Shown piece after piece: positions 11,780-20,109 of a DNA stretch of 64,000 nt; position 1 is the first letter of the stretch, and each line of letters opens with the position of its first letter. Position numbers and translations under genes: made by a program. Origin of the DNA: an uncultured Acetatifactor sp. Lineage in GTDB: Bacteria; Bacillota; Clostridia; Lachnospirales; Lachnospiraceae. Where the stretch lies: NCBI GenBank assembly GCA_947631615.1, contig CANRLX010000002.1, positions 89,160 to 153,159 on the forward strand, in the 5' to 3' direction. Under the pieces are notes generated by a model. That model ran no database searches and was not told the DNA's origin. It was given only the letters and a program-made list of their open reading frames with translations.

Positions 11780-13828
11780 ATGGACAGAAGCAGAAAGCTG
11801 GAATCAAAAATCCTGATTCCGGATGTGCAAAAGGAATATGAGCAGAGAGAAATTCTCCTATCCGAGCTGCGGCAGGAAAAAGGGAAGCTTCTGATTCTAC
11901 ATGCCACGATCGGTTACGGAAAAACAGTACTGATGTCCCAGTTTGCCCGTCTGCCGGAAAATCTCTGTGCCTGGTATCACCTGGATGTGCTGGACAATGA
12001 ACCGATCACCTTCATGCAATATCTGATTCAGTCTTTCAATCGGATTTTGGACGGATTTGAGCTGGACGAGGAGTATTATGTGGGAGTAATGCCGGATTCC
12101 CTCAGTCAGTTTGTCAGGGATCTGGTGGTAGAAATCGAGGAGAGTCTGGAGTCTCTGGACAATTCCCGAAAGCTGGTACTGGTTTTGGATGATTTTCAGG
12201 TGATCGATAATCCGGATATCTTTAAGATACTGGAGGAGCTTCTGGATCACACCGGAGAATATTTTATGATGATGGCGGCCACAAAGGGATCGGTGCCGGA
12301 TTTTTTTACCAAGTATTTTATGCGAAATCAGGCTGTTATGATAGAGACGGACCGCTTAAGCTTTCGGGAGGAGGAGGTCGCCGATTTCCTGGGGAGGATG
12401 CTGTCCGGAAAAGAGTCTGAACGATACGCGGGCATGATCTGGAACAATATGGAGGGATGGCCTGCGGGCGTGATGTTTGCCGCCCTCTACCTGCGCCGTC
12501 TGGGCTGCTTTGAGCCGGATGTCAAGTGGGAAAGCATTACCCAGGAGTCCATGGTGCAGAATTATATCGCCTATGAGCTGTACAAGGGGCTTCCCTATGA
12601 CATTCAACAGTTTCTTCTCAATACCTCCTTCGCGGAGGAGCTGCAGCCGGAGCTGTGCAACGATATCTGCGGCATTGAAAATGCCAGCGGAATTTTAAAG
12701 TATCTGCTGCAGGAAAATTTGTTTATTCTCCGCATCGGTGGAAAAAGCGGTTGTTATCGTTATCATTCCATGTTCCGGAGCTTTTTGAACGACAGGGTCA
12801 GCCAGGAGCAGAGACAGGAAATCTACAAAAAGATGGCGGGCTATTACCTAAGGCATCAGGATCCGGACGTGGCTGCAAGGTACGCCATGCTGGCCGGAAA
12901 TACAGAAATTTTGATTACCATTTTGGAAAAATACGGCCTTTTCTTTCTGGGAGAGGGGAAGAGAAAGGCGGTATCGGAGTATCTGCAATGTCTAAAGGAA
13001 CGCGGGGTAGAGCTCACATCGGAGATCGTCAAGGTAAGGGACGCCTTGAACCGCCTGGAAGAGGAGAACGGAATTTGGGAGAAGCGGAAGCTTCTGGAGG
13101 TATCCTGTTTTGGGAAATTTCGGGTGACGATCTCCCGAACGGGAAAGGAGATTTCCTGGAGGACCCGCAAGGCGCTGGAGCTTTTTGCTTACCTGGTGGA
13201 CAGGGAGGGAAGGGCTGTGGAACGAAAGGTTCTGTTAGAGCAGCTCTGGCCTGACAATGCGCCAAACAACAGTGTGGCTATGCTGCACAATATGATCTAC
13301 AGCATCCGCAAGGAGCTGAGTTCCCAGCCGGAGCTGGCCAACCTGATCCAGTACAGGAACCATCAGTATTATCTCGATACCTCGCAGATGGTGATCGATT
13401 TGGAAAATAAGAAAGAGATCTGCAGACTGGCGGAGTCGGGGGATGTCGAGGCGCTTTATGCGCGCCGGGAAGAGATTCTGACCCCCTGGGGCACTTATCT
13501 GGAGGAGGTGGACGGCACCTGGTGTATGGCCAGGCGCGTCTATTTTGAGAGATGCTATGGAAAGGCCTGTTCCCTCCTGGCCGGTTACTGCAGAAAACAG
13601 GGGGATCATGAAACGGAGGAAGCCTGTTGGACGGCCTATGTCACCGCTGACCGCTATTCGGAGGAGGCGGTGGTGGGGATTTTGCAGTGCTACGCCCAGT
13701 CCGGAGACCGCCAGCAGATTAAGCGGGTCTTTGAGTCCGCAGGAAAGATTTTTCGTGAGGAGCTCGGCGTGGATTTAAGTCCTGAGACGATCCGCGTCTA
13801 TGAGCAGGCGATGAAGAGAAAGGTGTGA
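11780..13828 (+). CDS. STAND ATPase/BTAD transcriptional activator, likely CIS regulator
   Basis: 682-residue regulator. An N-terminal MalT-like STAND NTPase has its P-loop at 42-49 (ATIGYGKT) and a Walker B-like LVLVLDDFQVID near 135. A helical middle part follows. Residues about 440-525 form an OmpR-type winged helix (LLEVSCFGKFRVTI...WRTRKALELFAYLV), and 560-680 a bacterial transcriptional activator domain (REELGVDLSPETIRVYEQ). This is the domain set of AfsR/SARP-like and MalT-like activators that respond to a ligand and ATP. The start has AGGAG 9 bp upstream. It sits inside the CIS cluster behind its own promoter and overlaps the region before the second ATPase; control of the cluster is inferred. 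Confidence 0.85.
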   Translation: MDRSRKLESKILIPDVQKEYEQREILLSELRQEKGKLLILHATIGYGKTVLMSQFARLPENLCAWYHLDVLDNEPITFMQYLIQSFNRILDGFELDEEYYVGVMPDSLSQFVRDLVVEIEESLESLDNSRKLVLVLDDFQVIDNPDIFKILEELLDHTGEYFMMMAATKGSVPDFFTKYFMRNQAVMIETDRLSFREEEVADFLGRMLSGKESERYAGMIWNNMEGWPAGVMFAALYLRRLGCFEPDVKWESITQESMVQNYIAYELYKGLPYDIQQFLLNTSFAEELQPELCNDICGIENASGILKYLLQENLFILRIGGKSGCYRYHSMFRSFLNDRVSQEQRQEIYKKMAGYYLRHQDPDVAARYAMLAGNTEILITILEKYGLFFLGEGKRKAVSEYLQCLKERGVELTSEIVKVRDALNRLEEENGIWEKRKLLEVSCFGKFRVTISRTGKEISWRTRKALELFAYLVDREGRAVERKVLLEQLWPDNAPNNSVAMLHNMIYSIRKELSSQPELANLIQYRNHQYYLDTSQMVIDLENKKEICRLAESGDVEALYARREEILTPWGTYLEEVDGTWCMARRVYFERCYGKACSLLAGYCRKQGDHETEEACWTAYVTADRYSEEAVVGILQCYAQSGDRQQIKRVFESAGKIFREELGVDLSPETIRVYEQAMKRKV

Positions 13829-13866
13829 GGGGCGCTGTCACCGAAGGAACGAGCGGGAGGTATGGG

Positions 13867-15693
13867 ATGAACGACAGGGAGGATGAAGAGAGCAAAAAGC
13901 TCTGGCCGGCGGAATATTTGAGCGGGATCTTTGATCTGGACAGTTTTGAACAATTCTGCATTAAAGTTTTATGGGAAACAGAGGAGCAGGATCGGGGCTT
14001 TACGGCTTCTGTGCTGGCGGAGAGATACGGTCTGAAAACGAAGTATGCTCCCTACTTTTGGCCGGACAGCAAACTGCTCCGTTATTTTTTGAGAAAAGAG
14101 CAGAGAGACGGTCAGAGTATTTATTTTCTGGATGAGAGGATTCGGGTCTTTCTGGAGGGAAGGATATACGGCTACGGTCCCTATGATTTCTTGTGGGAGA
14201 TCCGATATCCACAAGAGTCTCGGGAAGAGCTTGCCGGATCGGGTCCGGTATCGGTCATGGAACGCTTCTTGGAGAGCCGGACAGATGCGGGCCCGGTCTT
14301 TTTTCATCTGTACGGGCCTGAGGGAAGCGGAAGAAAGAGCCGCATCCTGGAATTTTGCGGCCTAAGAGGACGTCCCCTTCTGATCCTGGACAGCGGCCTT
14401 CTGGATGAGGATCCGCATATTCTGGGGGATGCCCTCAGGGAGTGTAGGATTTACGGGGCATATCTGTTTCTGAAAAAACTGCCGGAAGACTGGTTCGCGG
14501 GAGACGGACTGTACAGGGCTCGGCTTTTCCGCTGGATGCTTGAGGAGGCGGGCATCGTGTTTACCGTGGGGGAGAGACCTCTGGCGCCGGGGGCTTATCT
14601 GGAGGAGGTCTCCTACCTGGAATGTGAGATGGGTCTCCCAAGCTATCAGGAGAGCGTTACCCTGTGGGAGAAGATGCTGGAAGGACAAAAGCTCTGTACA
14701 CCCTCCGAGTGGGCCAACAAATTTCTCTTTACGCCGGGACAGATCAAACAGGCGGTACAGAACGCCTGGCGGTATGCTTTTATCCGCGGCAGCAGCCAGT
14801 TGGAACGGGAGGATCTGCAGAGGGGATGTTATCACCTGCTGCGGGACGGCATGGGCAAAAAAGCCGTCAAGATAAAGCCCTGTTATACCTGGGAGGATCT
14901 GATCCTTCCTCCCTTTCAAAAGCGAAGGCTGAAGGAAGCCTGCGATCAGGTCTTTTATAAGAAATGGGTGTATGAGGCATGGGGCTTTGAGCAAAAGATT
15001 TCCTACGGACGGGGAATCTCGATGGTGTTCGCCGGACCTCCCGGAACGGGAAAGACTATGGCGGCCCAGGTGATGGCGTCCAAGCTGTGTCTGGATCTGT
15101 ACCGGATCGAGCTGGCGGCGGTGGTCAGCAAATATGTGGGAGAGACGGAGAAAAATCTGGAGGAGATCTTTGAGCAGGCCAAAAAGAGCCAGGTCATTTT
15201 GTTCTTTGACGAGGCGGACGTGCTCTTTTCCAAGCGGATGGAGGTTCGGGACGCCAACGACAAATACAGCAATATGGAGGCGGCTTTCCTTCTGCAGAAG
15301 ATGGAGGAATACGAGGGGATCACGATCTTGGCCACCAATTATCTGCAGAATTTTGACGAGGCTTTTAAGCGCCGGATGAAATTTATTATTGATTTTCCTT
15401 TTCCGGACGCCGCCAGGCGGGAACAGATCTGGAGGAAGGCTTTTCCGGATCAGACGCCGGTGTGCGAGGATCTGGATTATGAATTTCTCTCCGCCAGTTT
15501 TGAACTGTCCGGAAGCGGTATCAAAAATGCGGCGCTGTATGCGGCGTTTTTGGCGGCGGCCGACTCCTGTCGGGTATCCATGAGTCATGTCATAGCGGGT
15601 ATTCGCAATGAATTTGCCAAAAACGGCAAGATCCTCACCAAAGAGCAGCTGGGACAGTATTATATGCTTTTGGAGCCGGAGGACGGGCTGTAA
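13867..15693 (+). CDS. Second CIS AAA+ ATPase, paralogue of the first
   Basis: 608 residues from the ATG preceded by GGGAGG; the frame opens earlier, overlapping the regulator. The first P-loop region at 150-158 (GPEGSGRKS) carries an extra residue and looks degenerate. The C-terminal AAA+ module is intact: Walker A GPPGTGKT at 390-397, Walker B VILFFDEAD at 443-451 and TNYLQNFDEAFKRRMKF. The C-terminal half is clearly homologous to the ATPase at 6747 (shared MAAQVMA, LDLYRI, KYxGETxKN, FELSGSxIK), while the N-terminal halves differ strongly. The pair may form a mixed ring or serve different steps; this is inference. Confidence 0.83.
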   Translation: MNDREDEESKKLWPAEYLSGIFDLDSFEQFCIKVLWETEEQDRGFTASVLAERYGLKTKYAPYFWPDSKLLRYFLRKEQRDGQSIYFLDERIRVFLEGRIYGYGPYDFLWEIRYPQESREELAGSGPVSVMERFLESRTDAGPVFFHLYGPEGSGRKSRILEFCGLRGRPLLILDSGLLDEDPHILGDALRECRIYGAYLFLKKLPEDWFAGDGLYRARLFRWMLEEAGIVFTVGERPLAPGAYLEEVSYLECEMGLPSYQESVTLWEKMLEGQKLCTPSEWANKFLFTPGQIKQAVQNAWRYAFIRGSSQLEREDLQRGCYHLLRDGMGKKAVKIKPCYTWEDLILPPFQKRRLKEACDQVFYKKWVYEAWGFEQKISYGRGISMVFAGPPGTGKTMAAQVMASKLCLDLYRIELAAVVSKYVGETEKNLEEIFEQAKKSQVILFFDEADVLFSKRMEVRDANDKYSNMEAAFLLQKMEEYEGITILATNYLQNFDEAFKRRMKFIIDFPFPDAARREQIWRKAFPDQTPVCEDLDYEFLSASFELSGSGIKNAALYAAFLAAADSCRVSMSHVIAGIRNEFAKNGKILTKEQLGQYYMLLEPEDGL

Positions 15694-15738
15694 TCCGGAG
15701 GATCAGAGGATTTGTGCGGATGTGCACGGGGGTACAGG

Positions 15739-16545
15739 ATGGAGCATGTGAAAAAGGATTGGCAGCGCTCTGAGGGGCGGGTGCGAAGCATCGGAAAAAG
15801 CGATCTGCGGACGGACAAAAAGCTTAAGGCCTACCATCCGGCGGAGCGGGAGAGAAGCAGAGAAAACAGGTCCAACGAAATGCTGCGCATGGAGAACTCC
15901 TACGGAGGCATCGCTATCGGCGCCAGCCGCAGGAAAAAAATGACCATGGTGTTTCATGAAAAGCGACGGCACAACGGACCGAGCATCAAGGAGGATGAGC
16001 GAAAGGTGGAGGGGAGCAGGATGGCTCCCTTACGTCAGTTGGAGGGAGACTTTCGCACCAACAGCCACGACCGGGTGGACAGCGCTATGATCTATCGGGA
16101 GAATCTGGAGGAATCGCCGGTCAGGATGATGCGCAGGCTTCAGGAGATGATGGATGAAAACCGCCAGGAGAGCGGAGAGAGAAACCTGCCTTTCCTGGAC
16201 CGCAGAAAGGATCGGCAGGAGAGGGAGGACACGGAGAGGGCGCTTCGGGAGAGTCTGGAGAAACGCAGAAAAAGCGAGTACGACCGTCTGCGGGAGAAAA
16301 GGGAGAGCCTCCGTCAGGAGAGTGCGGAAAAGGAACAGATGCGCAGACAGTTTTATCAGAATCTATCCTTTGCCCGAGAGAAGTCGCAAAGGCTGATGCA
16401 CAGGGAGGGCGCGGCGCTTTGGGAAGGACAGGGAGCCGTTTGGGGCCATCCGGAGGAGGAAGGCATATCCGGAGAAGATCCGGCTGCTTTGAACGACACG
16501 GGGAATCCTTCCTCAAACAAAAAAGGCAGGCGCAAAAAAAGCTGA
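15739..16545 (+). CDS. Highly charged coiled-coil protein of unknown function
   Basis: 268 residues from the ATG preceded by GGGGG; a GTG nine codons upstream is possible. The sequence is extremely rich in Arg, Glu, Lys and Ser, has no membrane segment or signal, and from about residue 130 to 230 looks like a long charged helix or coiled coil (runs such as ERALRESLEKRRKSEYDRL). No family was recognised. It is the last gene before the promoter region of the sheath unit and is read in the same direction as the second ATPase, 45 bp after it. Confidence 0.6.
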   Translation: MEHVKKDWQRSEGRVRSIGKSDLRTDKKLKAYHPAERERSRENRSNEMLRMENSYGGIAIGASRRKKMTMVFHEKRRHNGPSIKEDERKVEGSRMAPLRQLEGDFRTNSHDRVDSAMIYRENLEESPVRMMRRLQEMMDENRQESGERNLPFLDRRKDRQEREDTERALRESLEKRRKSEYDRLREKRESLRQESAEKEQMRRQFYQNLSFAREKSQRLMHREGAALWEGQGAVWGHPEEEGISGEDPAALNDTGNPSSNKKGRRKKS

Positions 16546-16566
16546 AAAAAGTTTTATTTTGTCGTT

Positions 16567-16613
16567 TTGTTTATAAATTTGTATAGAGACGCCTGTTAAA
16601 GTGAAACTATAAT
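16567..16613 (+). promoter_or_regulatory. Promoter region of the sheath operon with 12-bp-period direct repeats
   Basis: TTGTTTA at 16567-16573 and TTGTATA at 16579-16585 repeat with a period of 12 bp, then 22 bp further on lies a perfect -10 TATAAT (16608-16613). No good -35 stands 17 bp upstream of it, which fits an activator-dependent promoter. The arrangement matches that at 6642-6687. The regulator at 11780 is the obvious candidate to bind; this is inference. Confidence 0.55.
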
Positions 16614-16624
16614 TCTGAGGTTGT

Positions 16625-16705
16625 ATGCAGGTGATGATGATAAAAAGGAAAGGAGGTAACTGGTCTCTCGATACAGGAAGAGGGATCAGGTATGTACATG
16701 GCTGA
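16625..16705 (+). CDS. Possible 26-residue leader peptide before the sheath gene
   Basis: A short open frame starts with ATG about 12 bp after the -10 hexamer and ends with TGA at 16703-16705, just inside the sheath gene. It contains the strongest ribosome-binding sequence of the region (AAAGGAGG near 16648), which has no start codon at the right distance of its own. The peptide begins MQVMMIKRKGGN. It may be chance; if translated it could couple translation to the sheath start. Confidence 0.2.
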   Translation: MQVMMIKRKGGNWSLDTGRGIRYVHG

Positions 16706-18443
16706 ATATTTATCACCGGGAGTCTATGTGGAAGAATTTGAATCGGGTGGTAAGCCTATGGAGGGCGTGGGAACGAGTACGGCGGGCTTTATCGGCCTTG
16801 CGGAGAGAGGCCCCATTGAGGGGGTTCCCCAGTTGATCACCAACTTTGCGGATTTCAGGAGGACCTATGGCGGGTATCTGTCTGAAAACGAGTTTGGAGA
16901 GTATCGTTTCCTGGCTTACGCGGTGGAGCACTTTTTCATCAACGGAGGCTCCCGCTGCTTTGTGTCCAGAGTGGCTCCCCAGAACGCAAAGTGTGCCGTT
17001 GGGTACGCTCCCGCCAAGGAGGGCGCCGTTGTAAGGTTCGCGGCGAAGAATCCGGGTACCTGGGGCGATGATATCCGCGTGGTCGTGACGCCGTCCAGCA
17101 AGGCGAAGACTCAGATACTGGAGGTACTGGACACCGCCGACGGCAAGAAATATCTCGTGAAAAACGGAGCCGGTTTCCAGCCGGGCGATGTGGTAATGTA
17201 TTTTGATAAGACGGAGTCCGTCTACAATCGGGTCGTGAAGAATCAGGACAATGTTATCACATTCCAGAAGGAATTTGAGGATGACGTGGTGGACCGGAAT
17301 CTTCTTCCGTCGAAGGTGATCACTACCTGTGAATTTACGCTGGAAGTAAAGTACGATGACCAGGTGGAGCTGTATGAGAATGCTTCCTTCAATATCAACG
17401 CTCCCAACTATGTGGAGAAGAAGGTTGCAAAGTCCGATCTGATCACGGTTCAGTATATGGGGAAGGAGAGCGGAGAGCCCCAAGCTCCTTTCGCGTCGTT
17501 TGTAAGCGCGGAGGACGAGGAAGCGGCGGTTGTGACCATCTCCTTTACAGGCGGAAGCAACGGCTCCGTCTCCAACATTTCCGCGGCGGATTTTATCGGC
17601 ACGGACAACGGCGCCGGCAAGCGGACGGGTATTCAGTCCTTTTTGGACAACGACGTTGTTTCCATTATGGCGGTGCCTGGCGTGACGGACCCCAATGTGC
17701 AGCTGATGCTGGTGGCTCACTGCGAGAACCTGGCGAGTCGGTTTGCGGTTCTGGATATTCCCAGAGATTCCAAGAAGGTGGCGGATGTCATTGCCCACAG
17801 AGATATTTTTGACAGCAACTATGCCGCCCTGTATCATCCCTGGCTGACCATTTTTGACCCGCTGGATAAGAAGAATATCGCGATTCCTCCCTCCGGATCC
17901 GTCATTGGCATTTATGCCAGAAGCGACAACACCAGAGGCGTACATAAGGCTCCGGCCAATGAGGTAGTGAGAGCGTGCGTCGGTCTGGACTGCCAGTTTA
18001 ACAAGGGCGAGCAGGATATCCTGAATCCCAAGGGCGTGAATCTGATCCGCACCTTCCCGGGACAGGGTATTCGGGTATGGGGCGCCCGCACGGCCACCAG
18101 CAATCCCAGCTGGAAATATATCAATGTGCGCAGACTGTTCATCTTTATAGAGGAATCGATCAAAGCCAATACCAACTGGGCGGTCTTTGAGCCCAACGAC
18201 GAGGTGCTGTGGGTGAGAGTACAGCGCACCATCAGCGTGTTCCTCACCGGTCTGTGGAGAAACGGGTCTCTGGCGGGAAGCTCGCCGGAGGAGGCTTTCT
18301 TTGTAAACATCGGACGCAATACTATGAGCCAGGACGACATCGACAACGGCCGTCTGGTGTGTGTGATCGGCGTTGCGCCTGTGAAGCCCGCTGAATTTGT
18401 GATCTTCCGGATTTCTCAAAAGACCAGCGAGTCCGCAGAATAA
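16692..18443 (+). CDS. CIS tail sheath protein
   Basis: Contractile sheath subunit. The N-terminus has the family phrase YLSPGVYVEEFESG followed by GVGTSTAGFIGLAERGP, and the C-terminal domain carries VFEPNDEVLW..., the NIGRNTMSQDDIDNGRLVCVIGVAPVKPAEF motif of phage and CIS sheaths. 583 residues include the extra middle domain (about 110-330) typical of longer sheaths. Only one sheath gene is present, whereas Afp/PVC clusters carry three. Start may be this ATG or the one two codons on. It is followed at 33 bp by the tube gene. Confidence 0.95.
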   Translation: MYMAEYLSPGVYVEEFESGGKPMEGVGTSTAGFIGLAERGPIEGVPQLITNFADFRRTYGGYLSENEFGEYRFLAYAVEHFFINGGSRCFVSRVAPQNAKCAVGYAPAKEGAVVRFAAKNPGTWGDDIRVVVTPSSKAKTQILEVLDTADGKKYLVKNGAGFQPGDVVMYFDKTESVYNRVVKNQDNVITFQKEFEDDVVDRNLLPSKVITTCEFTLEVKYDDQVELYENASFNINAPNYVEKKVAKSDLITVQYMGKESGEPQAPFASFVSAEDEEAAVVTISFTGGSNGSVSNISAADFIGTDNGAGKRTGIQSFLDNDVVSIMAVPGVTDPNVQLMLVAHCENLASRFAVLDIPRDSKKVADVIAHRDIFDSNYAALYHPWLTIFDPLDKKNIAIPPSGSVIGIYARSDNTRGVHKAPANEVVRACVGLDCQFNKGEQDILNPKGVNLIRTFPGQGIRVWGARTATSNPSWKYINVRRLFIFIEESIKANTNWAVFEPNDEVLWVRVQRTISVFLTGLWRNGSLAGSSPEEAFFVNIGRNTMSQDDIDNGRLVCVIGVAPVKPAEFVIFRISQKTSESAE

Positions 18444-18476
18444 AATGGCTTGATCAAGTGAAAGGAGTGTAATCAT

Positions 18477-18899
18477 ATGCCTTACCCACATGGTAGATTT
18501 AGATATAAAGTTGAAATTGACGGATTGGATGCAGGCGGTTTCTCAGAGGTGACCGGATTTGACGCCTCGATCGATGTGATCGAGTACCGGGAGGGAGACA
18601 TGGTGCAGACGCCCATGAAGCTTCCCGGATTGAAAAAATACGGAAATATCACCCTGAGACAGGGTCTTGCGGATTCCATGGTGCTCTATGAGTGGATCGT
18701 CGCCGGCGTGAACGGAGCGGTTGACCGAAAGACGATTACCATCACTCTGCTGGATGAGGAGGAGGCCCCCGCGGCTTCCTGGCAGGTGATCAACGCATGG
18801 CCCATGAGATACACGGCTCCGGACTTCAACGCGACTTCTTCCGAAGTGGCTATTGAGTCCCTGGAAATTGCCCATGAAGGAATGACCAGAGTTTCCTGA
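18477..18899 (+). CDS. CIS inner tube protein (gp19/Hcp-like), main tube candidate
   Basis: 140-residue tail tube protein of the T4 gp19 family, forming the hexameric rings inside the sheath. It begins MPYPHGRFRYKVEIDG, continues GFSEVTGFDASIDVIEYREG and ends with the usual ESLEIAHEG strand. A strong AAAGGAG stands before the ATG. Directly after the sheath, it is probably the most abundant tube protein; a second tube gene follows at 19647. Confidence 0.93.
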   Translation: MPYPHGRFRYKVEIDGLDAGGFSEVTGFDASIDVIEYREGDMVQTPMKLPGLKKYGNITLRQGLADSMVLYEWIVAGVNGAVDRKTITITLLDEEEAPAASWQVINAWPMRYTAPDFNATSSEVAIESLEIAHEGMTRVS

Positions 18900-18943
18900 C
18901 ACAGATGTCAGATTATGATCGGAACGGCTGCAAATGATGAGGA

Positions 18944-18981
18944 CGCTGCAGGATGCGGATGGATATCGGTATCCTGTAGCG
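18944..18981 (+). other. Stem-loop between tube gene and downstream genes
   Basis: CGCTGCAGGAT (18944-18954) can pair with ATCCTGTAGCG (18971-18981) as an 11-bp stem with one G-U pair and a 16-nt loop. No T-run follows, so it is not a standard terminator. Its place behind sheath and tube, the two proteins needed in greatest number, suggests an mRNA-processing or attenuation element; this is inference. Confidence 0.45.
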
Positions 18982-19060
18982 CCTTATATGTCATTTAAGG
19001 GCAGGTAATTTGGAGCGGAGTAGATCGGAGTCTCAAACATACTTCGACAGGGAGGGAAAG

Positions 19061-19432
19061 ATGGAATTTCAGACGGAATATCCCTTTACATTGCCCCGAG
19101 GATATCGGGACAGAGAAGGAAACATACATAAGGACGGCGTTATGAGAATGGCCAATGCCGGAGATGAAATCCTGCCTCTGAAGGATCCCAGAGTCCAGCA
19201 GAATCCCGGTTACCTGACGATCATCCTGTTAGCCCGGGTGATTACCAGGCTGGGAACGCTTCCCACGGTGGATACCAGAGTGGTGGAGGAGCTTTATACC
19301 ATGGATCTTGCCTATCTGCAGGATTTGTATCAGCGGATCAACACCATGGAAATTCCGGTTTATAAGGGGGTTTGTCCCCACTGCGGCAAGCAGGTGGAGA
19401 TTCCCATAAATTTTATGGAAGCCGGGGAATGA
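19061..19432 (+). CDS. CIS tail assembly protein
   Basis: 123 residues from the ATG preceded by AGGGAGGGAAAG; the frame opens 51 bp earlier. It begins MEFQTEYPFTLPRGYRDREGN and runs DGVMRMANAGDEILPL, then VITRLGTLP and a C-terminal CPHCGK pair. This layout is seen in small proteins that follow the tube gene in phage-like CIS clusters and is compared with tail assembly chaperones. The CxxC could bind metal only if partnered. Its stop overlaps the next start as ATGA. Confidence 0.75.
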   Translation: MEFQTEYPFTLPRGYRDREGNIHKDGVMRMANAGDEILPLKDPRVQQNPGYLTIILLARVITRLGTLPTVDTRVVEELYTMDLAYLQDLYQRINTMEIPVYKGVCPHCGKQVEIPINFMEAGE

Positions 19433-19608
19433 TCACCTATCCGGCTGACAAGATATATGAAGAAACGGCCTTTCTGGGGTATTATCTGCACTGGGGGCGC
19501 AAGGAAATCTTTGAGCTGAGCCATCTGGAGCGCTTAAGGTGGTGCCGTGAGGTATCGCAGATCAACAGCAAACTGAATCAGGAGCCGGAAAATCCGTTTA
19601 AGCTGTGA
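19429..19608 (+). CDS. Small CIS protein (DUF6760-like, Afp6 position)
   Basis: 59 residues, overlapping the preceding gene by ATGA. It begins MITYPADKIYEETAFLGYYLH and continues ELSHLERLRWCREVSQIN, which matches the pattern of the short DUF6760-like proteins found between tube genes of extracellular CIS clusters. The function is unknown; position suggests tail assembly, comparable to the short second product of phage tail-assembly gene pairs. Confidence 0.75.
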   Translation: MITYPADKIYEETAFLGYYLHWGRKEIFELSHLERLRWCREVSQINSKLNQEPENPFKL

Positions 19609-19646
19609 GAGCAGTCCACGGACCAAAAGGGGAAAGGAGACAAAAG

Positions 19647-20096
19647 GTGTTTTCGTTGTTTGATGCCAGAAAGCAGTTGGTGCCGGGACATAGTTTCCTG
19701 GTGACCATCGGGCCGGCTACGTTTAGCTTTTCCAAGGTTTCCAACCTGGTGGCACAGATAGAATACGACGCTGTCCCGGAAGGGGGAAACAACGATTATC
19801 CCCTGTTGTTTAAAAAACAGAAGACGAATCCGGACATACTTGTTCTGGAAAAAGGGATTCGCACGAAATCCTACGACATGGTCTTTGATCTGTTGCAGGA
19901 GGGGATGCAGGTAGAGATGGTGACGATCCTGTTGATGGCGAAGGATGCCGGTTTGGAGAAGGCATTTTTTTTTAAGAAAGGAATGATCATAAAGCGTTCG
20001 TTTTCCGATCTGGACGCTATGAGCAGTGATCTGGTGATCGAATCGTTGGAAATCGCACATTCCGGGCTGGTGGAGGTTCCGATACCCGGGGTATAG
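19647..20096 (+). CDS. Second CIS tube protein (gp19-like), tube-initiator candidate
   Basis: 149 residues from a GTG with AAAGGAGA 6 bp upstream; the frame opens 42 bp earlier with another GTG lacking a good site. It shares the tube fold pattern: PGHSFLVTIGPATFSFSKVSNL, a middle LFKKQ, and the C-terminal ESLEIAHSGLVE also present in the first tube. In Afp/PVC a second tube protein (Afp5) joins the spike hub to the main tube, which is the likely role here. Confidence 0.85.
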   Translation: MFSLFDARKQLVPGHSFLVTIGPATFSFSKVSNLVAQIEYDAVPEGGNNDYPLLFKKQKTNPDILVLEKGIRTKSYDMVFDLLQEGMQVEMVTILLMAKDAGLEKAFFFKKGMIIKRSFSDLDAMSSDLVIESLEIAHSGLVEVPIPGV

Positions 20097-20109
20097 GAGG
20101 CGGTAGCTG

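Noticed and set aside
16713..18491. 592-codon reverse frame opposite the sheath gene
   Set aside because: Shadow of the sheath gene; no recognisable domain and no ribosome site.
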